Part shown: positions 35,531-46,548 of the stretch, piece by piece
Layout of the letters: the number at the start of each line of letters is the position of its first letter
Numbering within the stretch: the stretch's first letter is position 1
DNA from: Candidatus Marispirochaeta associata
GTDB lineage: Bacteria; Spirochaetota; Spirochaetia; JC444; Marispirochaetaceae
Reading direction: 5' to 3'
DNA length: 64,000 bases
Assembly (NCBI GenBank): GCA_001749745.1
Contig: JWTM01000532.1
Coordinates: forward strand, 124,001-188,000
Notes under the pieces: model-generated
What the model was told of the DNA's origin: nothing
The model's input: only the letters and a program-made list of their open reading frames with translations
The model's database searches: none
Position numbers and translations under genes: made by a program

Positions 35531-38500
35531 GTGCCCACTGGACGAGCATCACCACTGGCGATTATTCTCACTCTTCTCCTTCTCGGTTCGCTACACGCTC
35601 TCCTTTACTCGCAAGAGAGCGACATCCTCGATCGGGATATCTATCTTCAGCTTACAGTCAGGGATATCGCCACTGCCGATCTCTATCAACTGATAGACTG
35701 GTGTCGAATTCTCGATCTGGATCACCGGGGCGGGGTCGATACGCTACGTTCCCGCCTTTATGCTTACTACGGCCATGATCCCTCCCTGGAAGCGGCGGAT
35801 ACGGGGCCGCCGGACGAAACCCAACGCATTACTATTCGCTCCGCCGATACAACCCGCTATTTCACCCTGGAAGCCAGAGAAGAGGGATATGTGGAGATCT
35901 CCGGCGGGGTAGAGCTGGAACTCTACTCTCCGGCAGAGGGGTCTACACACTCGATTCGGGCCGACAGGTTGCTCTATAACCAGAGTACCGGGGATATCAG
36001 CGCCAGCGGTAATGTGCGTTATGCATTGGGCGAGGGAGATACCCAGGAGGAGACCTTCTTCGGCGAGAGTCTAACGGTGAATCTGGGGAGTTGGGAGAGC
36101 CGTTTCCTAAAAGGCTATACCCTGCAGGACCGGACCATCAACGAACAGGAGATCACCTTCACCTTTTTCGGGGAGACGATCGCTCGCTCCCCCCAGGAGA
36201 TTCTCTCCTTAGAGGAGGGGAGCATCACCTCGAGTCAAATGGAGGATCCGAGCTATCGCATCGAGGCCGATCAGATCTGGGTTTTCGAGCCGGGCGAGTG
36301 GCTGCTGAACGGAGCGACCTTCTATCTGGGGCGCGTGCCGGTCCTCTACTTCCCCTTCTTCTTTCAGTTGCGGGACAAGATGTTGATCAATCCCTCCTTC
36401 GGATTCGATCAACGGGACGGAGCCTATTTGCAGACGACGACCTATCTCTACGGGGCCCAACCCAAGAGCGACGAGGAATCCCTCTCCTTTCTGCAGCTGG
36501 CCGAAGATGAGGATGCCGGTCGGGTAACTGAGATCCGCGGACTCTATCGGCGAACCAAAGAGAATCCCACCACCGAAGAGATAGCCGCCGCCCGGCGAGC
36601 AGAGGAGCGGGGAGAGTACGTGAGGGTGCTCTTCGATTATTATAGTCGTTTAGGCCTCCTCGGTGCGGTCGATCTTTCGCTTCAACGAGAGGGGCTCCTG
36701 GAGTCGGCGGAGCTCTTCGCCGGAGCGGGCCGTACCCGGCTCGTCTCCGAGTTTTCACCCTTTACCTTCTCCTGGCAGGACCCGGATTTAACTGATCCGA
36801 TATCGCTCTGGGAGGGGAGCTGGTTCGGCGCTGTCTATCTGCCCCTGCGTTTCCAGTTCGATTCCGCCCTGTCAGGCTCCGCCGGGGGATTCTCCTACGA
36901 CCTGACGCTACCCTATGAGTCGGATCCCAGGCTCTCCCTCCTCTATGATGAGCGTAGAGAATCAATCGACTGGGGAACCCTCCTGGCCATTAGCGATCCC
37001 CTGGAGGAGACGAGCAGCAGCTCCTTGCCTTCGGGTTTCACCTGGCGGCTGAAGACTGCTTATAATGCAAATGTAGGCACTCTCTCTCCTTGGATCAATC
37101 AGCTGAGAGTAACGGAGCTCAGTACCCAATTAGACTGGCGTTACGGGACGATTTCGGGAAGCCCAGCGGAGATAGAGGAGCTTCTTCCCAACTGGGATGC
37201 GGTTCCATCATATCTGCAGGATGAGTATGCCTCCCGCTATTTTCCCTATCCGGAAAGCACCGTGCTTCCCAAACTCAATCTCACCATCGGCGGTCAACTC
37301 TATCCCTTTCCCGAAAGCGACGCTGTTCAAGCCGATCCGGCCGGGGATACGGGGGAAGAACTTATCCCCCCGTGGGAGGGCGGCACGCCGTCAGAAAGTG
37401 GACCGAAGAGTGAGGAGATCCTTTCTCCGGAAAATCCCGACTCCTTCGCCATACCCCTGGACGGCGATTTGGGGCAGGGAAGCAGCTTGAGTTATCTGTT
37501 AACTCCGCGCCTCACCCATGGGATCAACTATGATATCTACGGATGGGATGATGGAGAAAACGCCTTGTACACCTCCCCGAAAGCGGTGGATTTCGATACG
37601 GCCTATACGGTTACCACTATCGGGGGGGATGCAAAATTGAACTACGCCGGAGATTACTTTAATAATCTCTGGTCCCTCGAGGATTCTGTCGGCTATAGTC
37701 TGCAGGAGAAGAGCCGGACCAGGACTATCGATTCCTCGATTCCCAATTACGATGTCCTCGAGGAGAGTGACAAACAGAGTAGCTATCAGCGTCTCAGCCA
37801 TTCCCTGGTGCTGACAAATCGTCCCTTTATCCATTCTGCGATTCCGGTGGACCAGACCTTTGAATATAGGCTACAGCATTTTCTCTATACCAAGGAGTAC
37901 GAGGCTCAGGCCAAGGAGTTTCAGACGGAGCTCTTTCCCTGGGAGCGGGATTCCATACAGCAACAGCAGATCAGCTCCGTCACCGCCTACGACCTCGGTC
38001 CAGTGGGGAATACTAGTACCGTCAAGGGCACCCTTCCGCCCCTGCTGGGAGAGATCGACCTCTCCCATACCAGTGAGCTGGGCCCCTTGCGTTTTATCGG
38101 AACCGGCGGCTTCGAGGAGATCGACGACGGGGATTGGGAGCCGAAGAGCGCATCCCTCGACGGAAAATGGTCTTTCAACGACTACTCGTTCCTGCGACAG
38201 AAAATCGAACTTGATGAAAACGAGGATCGAAGAAACTTCCGACTCCGGGAAGGGGAGAGTGAAGCCGCCGCAGCCGCCGGGGATAACCGCTACGGTATCA
38301 GCAGCCGTATCGACTACTGGATAGATGAGGAAGATGATAGCGATAGGGCTGCACTTATTCTTCCCGAGAGCTGGGAAACGAAGGCCTGGCTGGACGAGTT
38401 CTGGACCTCATATACCATGGAGTATATCTTTCCGGTCTCTTTACAAACCGGTACGGGCTGGGTTCAAGAGAGCGAGCGGGAGTTTATCCCCAGCACCTAC

Positions 38501-39025
38501 TCCTTTGGCTACCAGCGGGAATTCGAGCCGGAACCCCGCTGGAAGAACCGGATCAACCTCCGGTATGGTATCGATACCGGCTACACCCAGGATTTGAACC
38601 GCTTCTCGGACACCACCTTCTTCTTCAAGACCGCATTGAATTTTAGGGTGCATCAGTTCCTGGATCTCCAATTCTCATCATATACCGAGAATACCTCCGC
38701 CTTTCGTTATTTCCCCTGGCTTATCGAAGGCACGGAGATCAGCGGCGTCAACCCGGTGGAGGATCTCATCCGGTCGATTAACATCTTCGATGTCGATGAT
38801 CGCCGCCGGTCGAATTTCAATCTGCGTTCGATCGACCTCAAGGCGGTTCATCACCTCGACCAGTGGGACCTTACCGTGGAGTACACCGGCGAGCCGGTGC
38901 AGGAGACAGAGGATGGGTTCCCGGTCTACCGCTGGCAGTCGAATTTCTCCATCTACGTGCAGTGGAATCCCATCCCCGAACTCGAAAGACGGGTCGATTT
39001 CGAGGACGGCGAACTCTTTCTCTAG
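35531..39025 (+). CDS. lptD: LptD/OstA-like outer-membrane protein
   Basis: This 1,164-aa protein begins with a signal peptide (hydrophobic about 7-28, ending LLYSQ). An OstA-like periplasmic domain (about 90-190) includes RADRLLYNQSTGDISASGNV, and a large beta-rich C-terminal region has the LptD hallmark segment with VLYFPFFFQL. LptD inserts lipopolysaccharide into the outer membrane. Treponema pallidum, which lacks LPS, has an LptD-like protein (TP0515) directly after uvrA (TP0514), the same order as here, so its cargo in spirochaetes may be a different glycolipid. GTG start 3 bp after the uvrA stop. Confidence 0.85.
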   Translation: MPTGRASPLAIILTLLLLGSLHALLYSQESDILDRDIYLQLTVRDIATADLYQLIDWCRILDLDHRGGVDTLRSRLYAYYGHDPSLEAADTGPPDETQRITIRSADTTRYFTLEAREEGYVEISGGVELELYSPAEGSTHSIRADRLLYNQSTGDISASGNVRYALGEGDTQEETFFGESLTVNLGSWESRFLKGYTLQDRTINEQEITFTFFGETIARSPQEILSLEEGSITSSQMEDPSYRIEADQIWVFEPGEWLLNGATFYLGRVPVLYFPFFFQLRDKMLINPSFGFDQRDGAYLQTTTYLYGAQPKSDEESLSFLQLAEDEDAGRVTEIRGLYRRTKENPTTEEIAAARRAEERGEYVRVLFDYYSRLGLLGAVDLSLQREGLLESAELFAGAGRTRLVSEFSPFTFSWQDPDLTDPISLWEGSWFGAVYLPLRFQFDSALSGSAGGFSYDLTLPYESDPRLSLLYDERRESIDWGTLLAISDPLEETSSSSLPSGFTWRLKTAYNANVGTLSPWINQLRVTELSTQLDWRYGTISGSPAEIEELLPNWDAVPSYLQDEYASRYFPYPESTVLPKLNLTIGGQLYPFPESDAVQADPAGDTGEELIPPWEGGTPSESGPKSEEILSPENPDSFAIPLDGDLGQGSSLSYLLTPRLTHGINYDIYGWDDGENALYTSPKAVDFDTAYTVTTIGGDAKLNYAGDYFNNLWSLEDSVGYSLQEKSRTRTIDSSIPNYDVLEESDKQSSYQRLSHSLVLTNRPFIHSAIPVDQTFEYRLQHFLYTKEYEAQAKEFQTELFPWERDSIQQQQISSVTAYDLGPVGNTSTVKGTLPPLLGEIDLSHTSELGPLRFIGTGGFEEIDDGDWEPKSASLDGKWSFNDYSFLRQKIELDENEDRRNFRLREGESEAAAAAGDNRYGISSRIDYWIDEEDDSDRAALILPESWETKAWLDEFWTSYTMEYIFPVSLQTGTGWVQESEREFIPSTYSFGYQREFEPEPRWKNRINLRYGIDTGYTQDLNRFSDTTFFFKTALNFRVHQFLDLQFSSYTENTSAFRYFPWLIEGTEISGVNPVEDLIRSINIFDVDDRRRSNFNLRSIDLKAVHHLDQWDLTVEYTGEPVQETEDGFPVYRWQSNFSIYVQWNPIPELERRVDFEDGELFL

Positions 39026-39040
39026 GCCCTCAGGTACCGC

Positions 39041-39070
39041 TTGACGCGGATAGAAGGGGGCCAGTACACT
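39041..39070 (+). promoter_or_regulatory. Possible promoter before phoH
   Basis: TTGACG (39041-39046) and TACACT (39065-39070) are 18 bp apart. Transcription would begin only a few bases before the GTG start of phoH. Confidence 0.4.
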
Positions 39071-39083
39071 ACCTCCTGTAACA

Positions 39084-40034
39084 GTGAAAGACGACGTAGC
39101 CATAGTATTAGAAGACAGCACGACCCTGCATGAGCTTTGCGGCGTCAATGACCGGAACCTACGGCATATCGAGGGAGTATTCGGTTCCCGGGTTCATACG
39201 CGGGGAAACCAGATCACCCTTGATTCTGCCGATACCGCCGAACAACGGCTCTTCCGCGAGCTAATCGACGAGCTCCAGACCCATCTCAAGAACGGTCACT
39301 ACCCGGACCGGGACCTGATTCAGGGAATTTACCGCTCTCTACAGGAAGGGGACGACTCCGGGCTCTCCTTGATCCGGGAAAGCTCGATTACCGTCCCGGG
39401 AAGCAACTTCAAGGTCTTCCCCCGGGGTTATAATCAGGCCTCCTATATCGACAGTATGCGGGAGAAGGATATTGTCTTCGGCGTGGGCCCGGCGGGAACG
39501 GGTAAAACATTCCTTGCCATCGCCTATGCGCTGCAGGAGATCCTCTCCAAACGGATGCGGAAACTGGTTTTGACCCGACCGGTAGTCGAGGCCGGGGAGA
39601 GCCTCGGGTATCTGCCCGGAGATCTGGCGCAGAAGATCAATCCCTACTTGCGTCCGCTCTACGATGCCATGGATATCCTGGTTCCCTACGAAACGGTAAA
39701 TCGCCTCGAGGAGAACAGGATTATCGAGATCGCCCCGCTGGCCTATATGCGGGGACGAAGCCTGGCCAACGCCTTTATTATCCTCGATGAGGCGCAGAAT
39801 ACCACCAAGGAGCAGATGAAGATGTTCCTGACCCGGCTTGGGGAGGGATCGAAGGCCATCATTACCGGCGACATTACACAGATAGATCTGCCTCAGAAGA
39901 AGAAATCCGGTCTCGTGGATGCGGTCAATGTCCTGGGCGGGATTGACGATATAGCCTTCCGCTACTTTACCGCCCACGATGTGGTGCGTCATCCGATAGT
40001 CAAGAAGATCATACAGGCATATGAGACGCAATAA
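39084..40034 (+). CDS. phoH: PhoH-like ATPase
   Basis: This 316-aa cytoplasmic P-loop ATPase has Walker A GPAGTGKT near 135-142 and Walker B FIILDEAQN near 228-236, and is usually linked to RNA metabolism. A short N-terminal KH-like region precedes it. In many bacteria it stands before a 7TM-HD gene and ybeY, exactly as here. The GTG start at 39084 is the only start near the ATPase-like N-terminus. It overlaps the next gene by 14 bases. Confidence 0.95.
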   Translation: MKDDVAIVLEDSTTLHELCGVNDRNLRHIEGVFGSRVHTRGNQITLDSADTAEQRLFRELIDELQTHLKNGHYPDRDLIQGIYRSLQEGDDSGLSLIRESSITVPGSNFKVFPRGYNQASYIDSMREKDIVFGVGPAGTGKTFLAIAYALQEILSKRMRKLVLTRPVVEAGESLGYLPGDLAQKINPYLRPLYDAMDILVPYETVNRLEENRIIEIAPLAYMRGRSLANAFIILDEAQNTTKEQMKMFLTRLGEGSKAIITGDITQIDLPQKKKSGLVDAVNVLGGIDDIAFRYFTAHDVVRHPIVKKIIQAYETQ

Positions 40035-42252
40035 GAATCCGGGTTTTCTAAACCGCATCCGGGAGTATCTCGGCACCTCCCCGCGCCGACGACGGAAGGT
40101 GATCCTGATCGCCGCCAGTTTCCTGCTGCTCTACATCTATCTGGTCGCTACGACCCAGTTCGGCAGTTTCTTTTCCCGTGCCCAGCTATCGGACTACGAG
40201 GTAGGCCGGGTTGCCGATAAGGATCTGATCCTGCAGCAGGAACTGGTCTATGTTGATGAAGAGGCTACCGCTCTCAAGATTGCGGCTAAGATGCAGCTGG
40301 TCAGACCCATCTTCGAGGTGGAAGAGGAGGTCACCGCCCGCAGCCTCAAGCTGCTCTCCAGTTTCGTGGATGCCGTAGAAGAGGCAGTGGCCGCCAGGCT
40401 TCCCGACGATACTGCGGTGTTGCAGGTGGAGAGCGAGTTCCCCGGCCTATTCAGCACCGAAGAGCTTCAGGATATCCTGATGGTTGCCCGTTCGCCCTTC
40501 GGATTGGGCTATTGTGAGGATATTCTTAAACGAATCATGCGCTTCGGCCTGGTTCGTTTCCCCGATCAGTGGGAGCCGGAGAACGGCGAGATTATCGATA
40601 TCTGGCGGCTCAGGAACGGCAGCCGCGAGCATGAGGAGCTGGCGCTGGATCAGCTCTATACGGTTGATAATCTGAACGACCGCGTCCGCGAGGAGTTGGC
40701 CGGGCAGGGGATATCCTCAGGCTTTATTCCTATTTATGCATCTATCATCGAGGTCTTTGCGGCGGCGAACACCTTTTATGATGAGGAGCAAACCCTGCGC
40801 AACCGGGAACGGGCCAAGCAGGAGGTCGAACCGGTGGTGATCCGTCTTGAGGCGGGCGAAACGATCGTCCGCAGGGGCTTTATCGTTACCGAAGAAGAGA
40901 TGGAGAAGATCCGGGCCTTAGGGAGTTACTCCTCGACGATCAACACCGTCGGGGTAATCGGCACAGGGATTTTCCTGGCTGTACTCTACCTCCTAGCCTT
41001 CTGGCTCTTAGGCCCTCGCTACGCAAAGGCGGAGCTCAAACACGGCCAACTCTACCTGATCCTCGGCATGGCCGTCACCTATCTGATCCTGGCGGTATTG
41101 ATAGCGAAACTGGTGCAGTTACCCGATTGGCTTCCGGTTTCGCTGCTTTTACCCACCGCCCTGATTGCGATGCTCCTGGCACTGCTGGTTTCACCGCGGA
41201 CGGCGGTCAGCCTTACCATTGTCCTGACCTTCAGCCTGATATTCGTCAATCGCAGCAATCCCTTCGAGCTGGTTTTCGCTTTTCTGTCGGGGATCTCCGC
41301 CTCATTCGTGGTTCTCGGGGCCGATAAACGCCTGGACCTGGTTAAAGCGACCCTCTATCTGGTCCTGCTCCATCTGGGGATCGTAGGGGTTATCGCTTTT
41401 CTGGCTCAGCTACAGCTCCTGCCGGTGCTCACCCTGGCCGGGTGGGCGGTGATGAACGGACTCTTCTGTTCAGTCTTGAATCTCGGGCTGCTCCCCTTTT
41501 TCGAGCATCTGCTCAATATCCCGACCACCTTCCGCCTGATCGAACTCTCCGACCTGAACACCCCGCTCTTCCGCCGTATGCTAACCCTCGCCCCGGGCAC
41601 CTATAGCCATAGCGTCAGCGTGGCCAACATGGCCGAATCGGCAGCCCGCGAGATAGGCGCTAATCCGCTTTTAGCGCGGGTGGGGGCCTATTATCACGAT
41701 ATCGGAAAGATCGATCAGTCCCAGTACTTCGTCGAGAATCAGCCCGACAGCGCCAACAAACACGACGATTTGAAACCGAGTCTCTCTGCGGCGGTAATTA
41801 AGTCCCACGTCAAGATCGGTATAGAGAAAGCCCGGGAGTTGAAACTTCCGGAGGAGGTGGTCGAGGTCGTCGCCCAGCACCACGGCAGCGGTTTGATCAA
41901 CTACTTTTATGTGGAGGCCCTCAAAGCGGACGGCAAGACGAAGCCCGAGGATTTCTCCTACAACGGCACACCCCCGGCTTCTCGAGAGGCGGCGGTGGTG
42001 ATGCTGGCCGACAGCATCGAGGCTTCCAGCAGAACCTTGACCAATCCGACGGTCGCCAAGCTCGAAAAGCATATCTGGAAGCTGATCATGCAGAAATTTG
42101 AGACTCGACAACTTGACAATTGCGATCTAACCTTTAAAGATCTTGATAAGATCAAGCAGACCTTTGTGCAGATTCTGGCGGGCCATTTTCATACCAGAAT
42201 CGAGTATCCCGAACAGCCCGAACGGAAGGGTGAGGATAAGGCGGACCGGTGA
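40021..42252 (+). CDS. pgpH: 7TM-HD family cyclic-di-AMP phosphodiesterase (PgpH-like)
   Basis: This 743-aa membrane protein has an N-terminal helix (about 25-45), an extracytoplasmic 7TMR-HDED region (about 55-300), seven membrane helices (about 308-495) and a cytoplasmic HD domain. The HD pair is in YYHDIGK (about 558-564) and further ligands are in KSH and AQHHGSG. PgpH enzymes degrade c-di-AMP. It overlaps ybeY by 4 bases. Confidence 0.92.
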   Translation: MRRNKNPGFLNRIREYLGTSPRRRRKVILIAASFLLLYIYLVATTQFGSFFSRAQLSDYEVGRVADKDLILQQELVYVDEEATALKIAAKMQLVRPIFEVEEEVTARSLKLLSSFVDAVEEAVAARLPDDTAVLQVESEFPGLFSTEELQDILMVARSPFGLGYCEDILKRIMRFGLVRFPDQWEPENGEIIDIWRLRNGSREHEELALDQLYTVDNLNDRVREELAGQGISSGFIPIYASIIEVFAAANTFYDEEQTLRNRERAKQEVEPVVIRLEAGETIVRRGFIVTEEEMEKIRALGSYSSTINTVGVIGTGIFLAVLYLLAFWLLGPRYAKAELKHGQLYLILGMAVTYLILAVLIAKLVQLPDWLPVSLLLPTALIAMLLALLVSPRTAVSLTIVLTFSLIFVNRSNPFELVFAFLSGISASFVVLGADKRLDLVKATLYLVLLHLGIVGVIAFLAQLQLLPVLTLAGWAVMNGLFCSVLNLGLLPFFEHLLNIPTTFRLIELSDLNTPLFRRMLTLAPGTYSHSVSVANMAESAAREIGANPLLARVGAYYHDIGKIDQSQYFVENQPDSANKHDDLKPSLSAAVIKSHVKIGIEKARELKLPEEVVEVVAQHHGSGLINYFYVEALKADGKTKPEDFSYNGTPPASREAAVVMLADSIEASSRTLTNPTVAKLEKHIWKLIMQKFETRQLDNCDLTFKDLDKIKQTFVQILAGHFHTRIEYPEQPERKGEDKADR

Positions 42253-42704
42253 ACAGTATCGAGATTACCTTAGAGCGGATCGAGCTCCCCGAATGGTTAG
42301 GGGAGTATCGTGATTTTATAAACCGCTTGCTCAAACACCTCTCCATCGACAACTGGGAGATCTCTATTTTGCTCTGTGACGGAGAGATGATCCGTACCCT
42401 GAATGCCAGTTACCGGAACAAGGATGAGGTAACCGATGTGCTCTCCTTCCCCCAGGGGGAAGGGGAGAATCCAGGAGGCGGAGAGGGGCCGATCCCGGCG
42501 GGAGATATCGTGATCGCCATCGATCGCATCGAAGAGCAGGCCGAAGAGTTCGGCGTACCCTTTATGCAGGAGCTCTACCGGATGTCGGTGCACGGCATCC
42601 TCCACTTAGCCGGTCATACTCACGCATCGACGGATGAAGACGAGCCGATGCTGAAGCTGCAAGAGAAAATTGTGTCCGAATTAACGGGAGAAAAGGATCA
42701 TTGA
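42249..42704 (+). CDS. ybeY: Endoribonuclease/16S rRNA maturation factor
   Basis: This 151-aa zinc enzyme takes part in 16S rRNA 3' processing and ribosome quality control. The zinc motif HGILHLAGHTH gives H115, H119 and H125; the family usually has a tyrosine-aspartate where GHTH reads here. DVLSFP at about 58-63 is the other signature. The GTG start overlaps the preceding TGA (GTGA). Confidence 0.93.
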   Translation: MNSIEITLERIELPEWLGEYRDFINRLLKHLSIDNWEISILLCDGEMIRTLNASYRNKDEVTDVLSFPQGEGENPGGGEGPIPAGDIVIAIDRIEEQAEEFGVPFMQELYRMSVHGILHLAGHTHASTDEDEPMLKLQEKIVSELTGEKDH

Positions 42705-43483
42705 AAAAACTGAGTCTGGTAAAGAAACTCTTCTCTAAACGCAGGCAAGAGGCCGAAGAGACCTATCAATCCCTGAATCTCGAAGAGAAGGATATGATCC
42801 GAGGGATAGTAGAGCTTTCGGATACCAATGTAAAAGAGGTTATGGTTCCGCGGATCGATGTGGTCTTCGTCTCGGTCGAGACCGAAACCGAGGAACTCTT
42901 AAGCATCCTGACCGACTGCGGGCATTCCCGGGTACCGGTATATGAAGAGACTATCGACAATGTAATCGGCATGCTCTATGCAAAGGATCTCCTGAAGTAC
43001 ATGCTGCGCCACGAGGAGATCAATATTCGCAATATCATCCGCAAGGTCTACTTTGTCCCGGAGAGTAAGAAGCTCGACTCCCTGCTCAAGGAGTTCAAGC
43101 GTCGTCGGGTCCATATCGCCGTCGCCGTTGACGAGTACGGCGGGGTTTCGGGAATCGTTTGCATGGAGGATATCATCGAAGAGATCGTGGGCGAGATTCA
43201 GGATGAGTTCGACAATGAGGTTGAGGATATCCTCGAGGTCGGCGACGGAGTCTACCTTTGCGATGCCCGGGTGAATCTCGAGGATCTCCAGGAAGAGACC
43301 GGGATTGAACTCCCTCTGGATAACTTCGATACCCTGGGGGGATTCGTGTTCGAATTAATGGGAAAGATTCCGGTAAAATTCGAGAAGGTGAGCTACCAAA
43401 ATCGGGATTTCATTGTGCAGGACATGGACGGCCACAAGATTAAAACGGTAAAAATCGTCAGTCGGGAGACCGCCGGTGTCTAA
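42701..43483 (+). CDS. corC: CorC/HlyC-like CBS-domain protein
   Basis: This 260-aa protein has two CBS domains (about 48-185, MVPRIDVVFV and VAVDEYGGVSGIVCMEDI) and a C-terminal CorC/HlyC domain (about 195-258). Unlike the larger family members it lacks the membrane DUF21 domain. Related proteins are tied to Mg2+/Co2+ efflux. TTG start at 42701, overlapping ybeY by 4 bases. Confidence 0.88.
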   Translation: MKKLSLVKKLFSKRRQEAEETYQSLNLEEKDMIRGIVELSDTNVKEVMVPRIDVVFVSVETETEELLSILTDCGHSRVPVYEETIDNVIGMLYAKDLLKYMLRHEEINIRNIIRKVYFVPESKKLDSLLKEFKRRRVHIAVAVDEYGGVSGIVCMEDIIEEIVGEIQDEFDNEVEDILEVGDGVYLCDARVNLEDLQEETGIELPLDNFDTLGGFVFELMGKIPVKFEKVSYQNRDFIVQDMDGHKIKTVKIVSRETAGV

Positions 43484-45446
43484 GGGACGGCTGATCCCGC
43501 TCTTCTGTATTCTTGTCTCCCTGCTCTGGTCCCAGGATTCCGCCACTATCGTGAGATATCAGGCCGCCCGGCAACTGCAGCAGGAGGGGCGTTATTTCGC
43601 GGCCATCGAGGAGTATACCGACCTGGTACTCGCCTTTCCCGATTACGCCGAGCCTATCTTGGCTTTGGCCGAATCCTATTTCATGATCGGCGAATACGGA
43701 GACGCCTTGGATTATGCCCTGCGGGCAAAACGACTTCGTCGCGGCGATACCGCCGTAGAGGTGCTTCACGCTAGGATTCTGGTCGGCTCGGGCGCCTACG
43801 ACGAGGCGCGGGAACTCTTCAACGATATTCTCTCCCGGGAGCCCAATAACGTCGAGGCGCGACTGGGCTTAGCCGAACTGGACGTCGCCATCGGTCAGGT
43901 CGGCGATGCGGTGCGGAATTATACGGAGCTCTTGGAACGAATACCCAACGACCGTCGGGCGCTGCTCGGTCTGTTATTGCTGTCCGACGAGCTGGAGCGC
44001 TTCGAAGCCTCTGAGATGTACGTCAGTGCCGCGGTTCGCTATCATGGAAATACCCCGGCGGTGCAGGTAGCGGTGGCGCACCACTACATGCGCATCCGCC
44101 GTTTTGAGGACGCCCTCTATCACGCTCGTCTGGCGGTCTCCCTCGACCCGAACTATCATCCCGCCCTCATCGCCGAGGCTAACGCCCGGCTATCGCTGCT
44201 CGATTACGACGGCGCGGTTGATACCCTTGCCGCCGCCTTGCGGGTTCTTCCCGATGATCCGGATACCCTCTACGCCCTGGGCACCGCCTATGCGCTGGCC
44301 GGCAGAAACGAGGAGGCCTTGCGCAGCTATACAGCGGTATTCCGTCGCCGCCGGGACGATGAACTTACCCGTTTTGCCCTGGAACGACTGGTTAAGGCCG
44401 AGACCGCCATGGATCATCCGCTGCGGGTCAGTCTGGGGGACTACCATCTGGACCGGGGGCGTGAGTTCGAGGAGCGTTTCCTGCTGACCAAAGCCTTGCG
44501 GGAGTATCGACTGGCTGTCCAGCTAATCCCTTCCAATACGACCTACCGCCGGGAGTACGCCGAGGTTTTCAACACCCTCGGCTATCCGGCCAAGTATCTT
44601 AGCGAACTCGAGGTTATCGCCGCCGAAGGCGAGACCGATGTAGAGATCAGCGACGAGCTCGAGATCCAGCGCAGTCTGCAGGAGTCCGGGATCGCACGGA
44701 ACTGGGGGATCGAGCAGTTTGCTCTCCAGCGAGAGGAGTTCAACCTGGGGATCTATCTGATCAGCGGTTCCTCCCGGATGACCCACTTCGCCGGGGACGG
44801 AGTTGCCGCCGATCTCTTCGTTAATCTGCTGCAGGCCGGGGAGCGGGTACGGATTAATACCGGCGGCGTTCGGCGGGTCTCGTCCTATGCTGAGGCCTTT
44901 CGCCTCTCCCGGACCTCCGGGGAGGATTACTTCGGTCTGGTGAGCTTCGATGAAACCGAACGAACCTTCAGTATGCGCCTCGATTTTCATCTCTCCGCCA
45001 ACGGTAAGCGCCTGAGACGTTTCCATACCTTCCGCACCGGGAATGATCGCGTGGTAGAGTCCCTGGCGAAGACAAGTGATGATCTGCGCTCGTCTCTCCC
45101 CTTGAAGGGACGACTGATCGACAGAGAGTTCGATCAGGGACTGATCGGTCTCGGTCGCTTCGACGGCATTGAGGCGGAGGATGAGTTTCTGATTATTCGT
45201 AAGGGCGAAGCCGGGCTGAAACGGGAAAGTATCGGTTTCGAGTACGACGAGCCGGCGGTAGTCGGTCGATTTGTCGTTGAATCAGCGGACGAACTGGTCG
45301 CCGAGGGCCGGATTATCAAGGATGGATTCTTCGATTACGTGAACGAAGGGGATTTGATTATTCACCCCGAGCAAGAGGTTGACCCGCAAAACGGGGGAGA
45401 GGAAGCGAAGCGCTCACTCTATCAAGAACTTATTACCATACAATGA
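43476..45446 (+). CDS. Secreted TPR protein
   Basis: This 656-aa protein has a hydrophobic N-terminus (about 5-18, signal peptide or anchor) and about nine TPR units between residues 25 and 400, for example YFAAIEEYTDLVLAFPD and YALGTAYALAGRNEEALRSY. The last 230 residues form a separate domain of unknown role. It probably works at the cell envelope. GTG start overlapping corC by 8 bases. Confidence 0.8.
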   Translation: MSKGRLIPLFCILVSLLWSQDSATIVRYQAARQLQQEGRYFAAIEEYTDLVLAFPDYAEPILALAESYFMIGEYGDALDYALRAKRLRRGDTAVEVLHARILVGSGAYDEARELFNDILSREPNNVEARLGLAELDVAIGQVGDAVRNYTELLERIPNDRRALLGLLLLSDELERFEASEMYVSAAVRYHGNTPAVQVAVAHHYMRIRRFEDALYHARLAVSLDPNYHPALIAEANARLSLLDYDGAVDTLAAALRVLPDDPDTLYALGTAYALAGRNEEALRSYTAVFRRRRDDELTRFALERLVKAETAMDHPLRVSLGDYHLDRGREFEERFLLTKALREYRLAVQLIPSNTTYRREYAEVFNTLGYPAKYLSELEVIAAEGETDVEISDELEIQRSLQESGIARNWGIEQFALQREEFNLGIYLISGSSRMTHFAGDGVAADLFVNLLQAGERVRINTGGVRRVSSYAEAFRLSRTSGEDYFGLVSFDETERTFSMRLDFHLSANGKRLRRFHTFRTGNDRVVESLAKTSDDLRSSLPLKGRLIDREFDQGLIGLGRFDGIEAEDEFLIIRKGEAGLKRESIGFEYDEPAVVGRFVVESADELVAEGRIIKDGFFDYVNEGDLIIHPEQEVDPQNGGEEAKRSLYQELITIQ

Positions 45447-45459
45447 CTTATTGCTTCAA

Positions 45460-45489
45460 TTGACATATCCCTGAGCTTTATCATATAGT
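45460..45489 (+). promoter_or_regulatory. Promoter of the gapA-pgk-tpiA-secG operon
   Basis: TTGACA (45460-45465) and TATAGT (45484-45489) are separated by 18 bp. AGGAGG then precedes the gapA ATG. It is the clearest sigma-70-type promoter in the window. Confidence 0.8.
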
Positions 45490-45496
45490 GCACTAA

Positions 45497-46525
<1,029 letters not shown>

Positions 46526-46548
46526 TCGGATTATTAGGGGGAACCAAC

